Positions 56,964-64,000 of a stretch of DNA of 64,000 nt are shown one piece after another. The notes beneath the pieces are model-generated. The model searched no databases, was not told the origin of the DNA, and saw nothing but the letters and a program-made list of their open reading frames with translations. The stretch is from the NCBI GenBank assembly GCA_015680685.1, contig MNCI01000986.1, positions 598,795 through 662,794 on the forward strand, read 5' to 3'. The first letter of the stretch is position 1; each line of letters begins with the position of its first letter. Position numbers and translations under genes: made by a program. Origin of the DNA: Gnetum montanum (lineage: Eukaryota; Streptophyta; Gnetopsida; Gnetales; Gnetaceae).

Positions 56964-59470
56964 ATGGCTTCACATAATGATCAACTATCACTTGCCAAGA
57001 AAACAAGAAGGAGCAGTAACATAATTGCTAATGAAGAAGACTGGGGAGAGCTAATGCATACACATATTACTTATTCTCACATTGATTCATACCATCTAGA
57101 CTTCACCTTCATATTACATCAAGATAGACAAATGAGATGGAGAGATATGCAAGGTAACATAGTTTTGCCTCCCGAACATGTAGCACTAAACATACTACAA
57201 ACTACTCTAAGAAGAATGCACTTGGACCAAATTCAAGAAGGGTATCATGTGACTCAGCACATGACCAAACCCTACGAACCTACAAGGAAGCATATAAAAA
57301 GAGATGTTGTTATGGAAATCAAGCATGTTCATACCAAAGGGAAGCAAGCCAACACATTTGTTGTCATAGAAGAGCTTGATGTTGAGTAGTTCATTTTGGA
57401 ACAACTCCACCAAAATCATGAGGAGCCATCAAAGACACCTATTATCAAACTAGAAGAACTTGTCAAAGCCCAACTTCACTCTACTCGAATAGAGACACAC
57501 AAGGGGGAGGCTACTGACTCAATATACAAGCAAGACTCTAGGCCAAGGGATCTTGCTAAGTCTTACAAGGAAACTCACAAGAGTTATGAAAGGAGAACAA
57601 GCTGGCACTATTCTCCTACTACCTTCTTTGCTTCATCATGATCATCAAAGGACTATGATAGGAAATAACACAAATACTAAGATTTTGATAGGGAAAAGAG
57701 AAGAGCTCATGGTCATCATGATTGATACTCAAGGTATTTTGATTCAAAAGATGAGAACTATGAAAGAAGAATACACAAAGAGAGAAGAGAGGATCAAGAG
57801 AGGCACAAGCATAGAAGGGGTCATGATACCACAAAGCCTATAAACCTAATCATGATGATGAACCCCTTATGGCAACCTAGAACATGATCAACATTCAAGA
57901 AGTAATCTACATACCAACCAGGCACGTGAGAGACAGCTAAATAAAATGGCTAGATATGAATAACATGCACAGATTTGAAGGAGGTTACAATGCTAATCCT
58001 CAGCATCACCTTCAAGCATTCCACAATGCTTATGTCTTTCAAAAAATAGAAAGTGACTGGCAAAAATTGAAGCTATTTCCTAGGACACTTGTGAAGGAAG
58101 TAAAAAGCTAGTATAGGTCACTAGAACCTAAATCCACTAGACATTGTAATACCATGCTTGAAATTTTTAATGACAAACATCAAACATATTCATGAGTGTC
58201 ACACCTAAGAAAGAAAATCCAGAATTGGAAATAAGGGACTTATGATACCCTTGATGTAGCAATTTGAAAATATTATTCACTATTACATAGATGCCCAAGG
58301 CATGGATTTTCATCAAAGGAATAGCTAAGACATATCATAGATGGGCTAAGAAGCAAAACAAGAGAGACCCTTGGGGTTTATGCCCAAGGAAGACTATTAG
58401 AATTAACTATTCGTTGAATTCAAAGACTCATCGATGAAGTAGCAAAAGAAGAAGGAGAACTTAGAAAAATGGAATCAGCTGAAGAATATAATAGGGATCC
58501 ATCAATCTAGAAAAGAGGTGCATGTGTGATACCCAAGAGGAAGAAACCTTAAACCAGGTCATTAGGAAAAAATTGCTACTAATTCAGAAATCTATTACCA
58601 ATGTAGTAGCACAAGTAGCGAAAATGTGGGATTCGGTATATGAATGATGTACAATAGCACTAAAGATTATGGAGGAGAAAGCAAAATAAGCACTCGATAG
58701 AGGTAGAGACAAAAAGAATAAGAAGGAATTTGGACAAAAGGAAAAAGTTGCTTTAGTAGCTAGATACTTAGACACCAACTCCATAGATGATGAAGGCTGC
58801 ATCATGTGCTAGTACAAACATCCTAAGGGATGTTGTCCAATCATGGTGCATTTGTAAGAAATTGGGGCATACACACTTAACCCACAATTTGTTCAAAAAA
58901 AAATGCCCAAATGATTATCTTATCCTCAAGGTAACTACAAATGACAACCTACCTCAACCAACGTACTATCCTAGTTGAGCCTTGCTATAGCTGTAGGAGC
59001 ACTACCATTAGTAGTGGTAGCAACTACAATTATGGGCCATGCCACCACTGCACCAACACTATCCACACCAACAACTTGATCCTTATGGATACTATGTCCA
59101 ATGTCCAATCTCACTAGCAAACACCACTATTCAAAATCCACAATATCACCCACTAGAATACCACCGACTAACACCACCAAGGACTAATCTAAACTTGCAT
59201 ATGCACCCACAAGTAGCTGATCTCTTGAATTCCAATCCAAATTCCTTGCCACCATCCATAATGCAGGGTGAACTACCATCACAACTACAGTAGAAGAAGG
59301 CTACAAGGGTAGTAAATGTACAAATAGAAGATCGCACCAGCAATGCTAAGGGCCAAATAAAGAAATGTTCTTTCTTTAGGAAAAGTCCAAAAAGGGCTAG
59401 CAGAATAGGAGCTTTATCAAGACCACCTTCTCCTAAAATAGATCTTCTCACTCTTGAAAAGCTTCCATGA
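56964..59470 (+). pseudogene. Copy 2 gag (Athila-like), broken
   Basis: The ATG at 56964 begins MASHNDQLSLAKKTRR and the first 141 codons are open. A charged Arg/His/Lys region follows (57580-57840). The capsid core at about 57950-58510 reads MNNMHRFEGGYNANPQHHLQ, DWQKLKLFPRTL, LHRCPRHGFS and DGLRSKTRETLGVYAQG, and aligns with 37362-37799. The C-terminal part has a Cys-rich KHPKGCCPIM block (about 58805-58850) and IMQGELPSQLQ (about 59260). Stops and shifts are spread throughout. The order 'RxGFS...RQLxHIIDGLRxxTRETLG' is Athila-type. Confidence 0.83.
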
Positions 59471-59583
59471 TAATCGAGTTTAGAAATATAGACTATCATG
59501 CTCACTATAGTTGTTACTGATTGGATTAAGGTAAGGTCACTCCTGCAGAAGTGAATTGACGTAGAAGTTCCTTTAATCTATCT

Positions 59584-60051
59584 ATGGGTAGCTGGGAATC
59601 TACCATGCAAAGGTCTACTAGACTTAATTTTGGAGTCAATTTAATCTCCTACAACACATATAAAACATGGAACCTACCATCATTCAAGGAATATAACATC
59701 AAGTTGGAGCTTGAAGATCAATCTGTTGCCATTCCTTTGGAACAAATTGATGACATAATAACCATTGTCAATGGGTGGTCCTACCCAACAAACTTCTTGG
59801 TGATTGATGTGAAGGATACTAATAAGAAATGTCCAACCATCATGGGGAGGGCATGGCTTAGCACCATTGATGATAGGCTAAACATAAGAGATTTATCCAA
59901 GGAGATCTCGAAAGAGGACAAACATGGAGCCATCCATACACAAATTCCATGCATAACTACTAAAAGAGAGGGGTGTAATTGTGGACAAATCATTCAAAGT
60001 GAAGACATAGAAACCATGCTAGTCCATAGTAATAATGAAATGCAAATGTGA
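59584..60051 (+). pseudogene. Copy 2 protease, open frame but catalytic Asp lost
   Basis: A 155-codon open frame: LNFGVNLISYNTYKTWNLPS, LEDQSVAIPLEQIDDI, NGWSYPTNFLVIDV, CPTIMGRAWLSTIDDRL. This is the Athila retropepsin order. The active-site Asp of (L)DFGAS... is Asn (LNFGV), a G-to-A change expected to abolish activity. The upstream link to gag has stops. Confidence 0.83.
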
Positions 60052-62336
60052 GCAGAAAGAAGAGTAGAAGCCACAAAACCAAAAGACACCCCATGGCCAT
60101 TAACGAAGAGCCTTAATTTATGAAACATGTGCATGGATACACATGAATCACTTACTAATTCCTATATGAAGAAAATAACTCCAACTAAGGACTTGGAAAT
60201 AAAAATATTAACTCATAAACACATACCAGTGGAAAAGGAAAATAAGAACTTAGATGATCAAAACTCAACTACCATCAAGACCACATGGGATAATCATAAC
60301 AAAGTTAAAACCCTAAAGATGATAAGAGAACCACCCAAAGTGTATGATCTAGGAGATCTAGGGAGCATCTTCTGAACACTTGCCCAAGAGTTTAGTCATG
60401 GGGGAGACACCCTATCATGACTTGGGAATTAATAAGTGATTTTTCTATTTTCTTTGTTTTACAATTCTTTTTATTTTTCAATTCTTTTAAATTTTTCTCA
60501 TTCTTTTATACTTTCTCATTTCTTCAAGTTTTCACATTCTATAGTATTTTTCAATTCTTTAATATTTTTCATTCTTTATACCATCTTTCCCATTTCTTTT
60601 ATACTTTGTTTCAAACCCTTTGTAAATAATTTTTGATCATTAATAAAACACGTTTAAATAAAGGCAAGATGTAGCCTAATAAGGTAAAGATTTCCATATG
60701 TTATCAAGTCAAAAGAAACTGATTATTTGCACAGTGAACCCACATCGTCCATCCATCCATTCTAATAATAAGAGGTTCTTACCATGGCCATAATGATATT
60801 CTTTTCCATCATACAACTAAAAATAAACTTATGATCATTATGCCTAAATAGAAAGGTGAAGAAGCAAGGGGAAATGAAAATGGTGTGACATCAAGGGGAC
60901 TTGTGGATTCTTTTTAGATTATTATTGTAAGTTCTATCATGTTACTAAGGTTGTATTATATCCTTGTAGATCTAACGAAAAATAGGAGTAAGAGTAAAAT
61001 AAGTGCTATCCTAAAATAGGTTGACACAAATAACAAATAAAAGAGCATAGAATAAATTTCTGGGGTTCCCACTAGAAAGACATGTTACCCATGCCTGAAG
61101 GTGGGTGGCTTCTCAAAAATTTAAAAATAAAAATAAAAAGTGCCATGAATAAACTCCTTCCTTGGACAATATGTCAAGTGAAAATACTTCTTGTAACATT
61201 GATAGTCTTACGATTGTAACTCTAAGAGATGAAACAATGCAATGTCACTAGAATGTTGTCTGGACTTGGTTTGAATCTTGGCCAAAAGGCTAATGATTAC
61301 CTTGACCACTAATAAAACACAAGAGTTCATTATGCCTATGGTAAGACACCTCATGTCCTGATTTTTGCAATCCCTTCTAAAACCATTTCATCTCATTATT
61401 TGAATAATCATAACTTATGATTTTGTGTAACATAGAGTTATTTTTCCAATTTGGTGGTACTAACATTGATGTCTTACTAAATAGGTATGTGTTACATTCA
61501 ACTCCTTAAGTGCTTAAGGACACTTTTAGGTGTGATTATACAAGGGCATTAAGGGCTAGAGCCTGCTTTGGGAAGGATCCACTTGTATAACTATTGCATC
61601 TTATACCTGCCAAGCAATTCCACACCATCTTGAGCCTTCCAATTTTAATAAATAACAATAAATATTTTCCATATCATTCACACTATCTGTTCTAATAACA
61701 CAACAATGTTGTGTTTCTCATCCATTCCATTAATACCTCATATACTATCATCACCTAAGATTCCTTAATCATAGATTTTTCATGCTTATTTTTCATAACT
61801 GAAGCATCATCTCCATATCAAGACCCTTTCAACATGATGCATATCTTCCAACTATCCTATGGGACTCGATCTTTTCCAAGAAAAGCATTCAAAAATTCTA
61901 ATTTTTCTATGGTGACATTGTATCCATGACATCACGGGCACCTACAATATTGCATCTATGATGTTTCCTTTACAATGTCACACTTATAAATGCTATATAT
62001 GGCATAGGGGAGTTAGAAAATTTTTTTTAGGGAAATTTGAGTTGATTTTTTCAAAATTGCTAACAACTAAAAGATTTTATAGGGGTAAGTCTAAGGAAAC
62101 ATATTAAGAATTTTTAAAGTAAATCACTCATGTTAAGGTCAAACCCACTTTAAGAAGACTTCTAATTGATCATACCACTCATTTAAAGTACTAATGGGGT
62201 TGTTATTGAAAACTTTTCTAATTCTATGATCATAATGAACTAAGAACTTGATATAACTAAGGGTATGAGTAAGGTATTAAATTGTTGCCCATTTATGAGA
62301 ATATTCTAGTAATTCCAAACCCTTAATTAATTGTAG
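60052..62336 (+). other. Copy 2 post-protease linker, 3' noncoding region and ORF3 upstream region
   Basis: 60052-60375 still reads as a charged linker (EIKILTHKHIPVEKENKN; VYDLGDLGSIF). From 60417 a T/C-rich stretch (60440-60630) and noncoding DNA follow, colinear with the complement of copy 1 at 32290-31612, 25889-25259 and 18802-18600. Decayed GATATC-type motifs lie at 61925-61985, then CTATATATGG near 62001, then a leader of about 330 bp ending TTGTAG before ATG 62337. Confidence 0.7.
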
Positions 62337-63819
62337 ATGGTTCCAAAAATAGGAGCACAAGGAGAACTCCCATGATTGGTAAGCAAAAGACCACGAGGCC
62401 ATGGAAGAGGACAAGTGAGCAAGTAAAATCCACAAGTAGAACAAGGAGAGTAGGAAGCACAATCCTTCAACATTCATCAACAAACTCCTGCCATAGAGTA
62501 ATCTGCTTAAGCATAAGAAAATGTTCCACCAGTGCCTATCCAGGAACAACAACTTATACTGTCACCTAAATGCCTTCAAGCTATTCAAGAAAAGTTCATT
62601 ATGTCAACAGTAATTGTGGAACTCAACTTTGGTCCATTTTTAGAATTTTTTCTAGAAGCTATTAAGGCCCAAATTCAGTTATCTCCTTTGTGGCCTACTT
62701 TGACAAACAATGGAGAATGGTATCTAGGAGAAATCCTCCAGTTTTGGCAAAATCAAGAAGTTGATGCAATAATCAAAATTGAAGGAATCTCAATATATTA
62801 CTTAGTTAAGGCAATTGCAAAGGTATCGAATGTGCCTAATTAAGGAGCAAAGGTGGCACAAATATTAACTAGATTTGACATAGATGCCAGGAAGCTGTGG
62901 TTACAATGGGTGTATGGCAAGGAAGACAAAGAATATAGCAAATTGACTACAAAAGAAAAGATCTATTTCAAAATTGGCACTTATCACCTATTTCATACTA
63001 AGAGATTTAATCGAATCTCTACATATGCGACTATAGGGAGTGCAATATTAATGGAAAAATTCAATGCAAACATTGATCACCTATACTTCACAGAAATCCA
63101 AAGGTGGTTGGAAGAAAAGAAGCTAGGGAAGTTAACATTTCCATGCCCTTACCTTATTTGGAAGTTATGTAAAGGATTTGGTATCCAAGGGTATACAAAT
63201 GATGCATTGAGGAAGGCATAAAATGCTTCCTATGTTGAAATGCTTAAGCTAGTGCCTCCAAACAATGACCAATTAGAAGAACAACTAGGAATTGAGGAGA
63301 CTACCCAACCCTTAGGACAACAATAGCAACAACCACAAGTCCCACCACCACTGTCGCAAGATTATAGACTTTCAATGAGTCATCTATAGCAAATCGCAAA
63401 AACCATCAATTGGGAAGTAGAGAAGAGGCTAATTTATTCAAAGTCATTGATGATGTAGTTAGAACATCCATTTCAACCAATCCTGCCAATAGACAAATAT
63501 TGTTAAAGTTAGGAGAAGAGCCCTAGTGGTCACAACAGATTTCTGAAAATGCTGCATTATTCTAAGTGGTGCTTGAATCAAGAGAAGGAGCCATAGTTGT
63601 GGTCATACAACACCATGATGTAGCAGGAGCCACAAAAGTGATCATAGATCACATTAAAGAATCTTTTAATGTACATGTTGTGTCACCAGCTAATATTTCT
63701 AAAGCCAAAGATGTTCAAATGATAGCTAGTACCTCTATGACTCCTATAAAACATGAAAATGTGTTGGATAGACTATTGCAAATAGGACAAGTTATGACAA
63801 ATATATTTGATATTCCTAT
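62337..63819 (+). pseudogene. ORF3 of Athila-like copy 2, N-terminal 1.5 kb
   Basis: It begins MVPKIGAQGELP with a basic RPRGHGRGQ patch, then a conserved domain: EWYLGEILQFWQNQE, IEGISIYYLVKAIAKVSNVP, RKLWLQWVYGKEDKEYS, KIYFKIGTYHLF, NRISTY, GSAILM, then KKLGKLTFPCPYLIWKLC. The last phrases resemble the C-terminal part of the domain found in putative plant transposon proteins (...L-FP.LI..LC...G). Then a Gln/Pro-rich linker and the ATKVIIDHIKESFNV block shared with copy 1. Stops are at about 62840, 63220, 63325 and elsewhere. Ends at the LTR insertion (63820). Function unknown; position is that of the extra ORF of Athila elements. Confidence 0.72.
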
Positions 63820-64000
63820 TGATGAGACGCGACCTGCATGTGCCGCGATATCGCATCCCATGCGATATCGCGTACGTGATATCGCGTCTTCTCCTGCGAT
63901 ATCGCGTACGCGATATTGCGGTCTGCCGCCATATCTATAAATAAGAGGCGGCCCTCCCTTCATTTCCCAATCCTGGCTAGAAGTAGCGAAGCTCTGGCAG
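63820..64000 (+). mobile_element. LTR of the GATATC superfamily, 5' end only (window edge)
   Basis: Starts TGATGAGACGCGACC and is nearly the same as the start of the 15614 solo LTR, through the GATATC palindromes (63843-63920), TATAAATA (63935) and 'ctagaagtagcgaagctctggc'. Preceded by CCTAT as candidate target duplication. Whether solo or a full element cannot be seen. It lies in ORF3 of copy 2 at a different position from the 15614 insertion. Confidence 0.9.
63843..63920 (+). promoter_or_regulatory. GATATC palindrome array upstream of TATA box (window-edge LTR)
   Basis: GCGATATCGC, GCGATATCGCGTACGTGATATCGC and GCGATATCGCGTACGCGATATTGC succeed one another: five GATATC cores plus one GATATT in 78 bp. 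Each paired palindrome around GTAC has one mismatch. TATAAATA follows 15 bp later. Confidence 0.7.

Larger units (their letters stand above)
55979..63819 (+). mobile_element. Athila-like element 'copy 2', plus strand, lacking RT and integrase, incomplete at window end
   Basis: 5' LTR, Asp-type primer site, gag (56964-59470), protease (59584-60050), a short linker, then the 3' noncoding region and ORF3 (62337 onwards). Between protease and the T-rich 3' region (60417) there is no room for RT, RNase H or integrase, which copy 1 has. The junction is near 60370-60420 ('ggggagacacc' matches 'gggggtgtca' of copy 1 in complement). It is interrupted at 63820 by an LTR insertion; the rest of ORF3 and the 3' LTR would be beyond the window. 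Confidence 0.82.

Noticed and set aside
60417-60636. Phe/Leu/Ser-rich frames resembling a transmembrane (env-like) protein
   Set aside because: They come from a T/C-rich noncoding run that is conserved only in composition with copy 1 (32290-32000) and has no shared reading frame.

Overview
Kind of sequence. This is AT-rich plant nuclear DNA made almost entirely of old, nested LTR retrotransposons. It carries one recognisable host gene and one LINE relic. I see no bacterial, organellar or rRNA genes. Several things suggest a large, slowly turned-over land-plant genome, and a gymnosperm would fit: LTR pairs differ by roughly 8-9% by eye, coding regions are full of stops, and insertions stay stacked inside one another with their target duplications intact. 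The species is an inference. Two single-N gaps occur, at 8733 and 51156.

Layout. (1) 1-500: the end of a copia-type LTR. (2) 840-1347 and 10693-11310, minus strand: two halves of one Ty3/gypsy Tat-like gag relic, split by a complete insertion. (3) 1353-10687: that insertion, element E1, with LTRs, an AGATG target duplication, primer site and polypurine tract, but only gag and protease. (4) 13113-37870, minus strand: a large Athila-like element ('copy 1'), read from right to left as gag, protease, RT, RNase H, integrase, 3' noncoding, a third ORF (ORF3) and the 3' LTR. It is opened by two complete gag-only copia-type elements (A, 18808-25253; B, 25895-31606) and by one solo LTR (15614-16573). 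A second solo LTR (23450-24199) sits inside element A. (5) 39706-40217, minus strand: an intact two-exon gene for a small zinc-binding protein like the C-terminal half of DUSP12/Yvh1. (6) 40737-45640, minus strand: a chromovirus (element D) with 565-bp LTRs and an internal deletion from RT to the integrase C-terminus. (7) 46020-48055: a LINE relic. (8) 48131-48994: a solo-LTR-like segment with long inverted ends. (9) 49010-55978: a lower-repeat tract with tRNA-like/SINE-like pieces and small tandem repeats. (10) 55979-63819, plus strand: a second Athila-like element ('copy 2') with 5' LTR, tRNA-Asp-type primer site, gag and protease, no RT or integrase, 3' noncoding and ORF3. It is interrupted at 63820 by another LTR that runs off the window.

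How it fits together. Copy 1 and copy 2 act as each other's reference. Every sequence flanking A, B and the 15614 solo LTR in copy 1 matches an uninterrupted stretch of copy 2, so the order of insertions can be read directly. Five LTRs belong to one superfamily (13113, 15614, 23450, 55979, 63820). Their upstream regions are built of GATATC palindromes just before a TATA box. A degenerate version of the same module lies before ORF3 in both Athila-like copies, followed by a TAG|ATG that looks like a 3' splice site. The most interesting candidate here is therefore an Athila-like element with a third gene that may have its own U3-like promoter.
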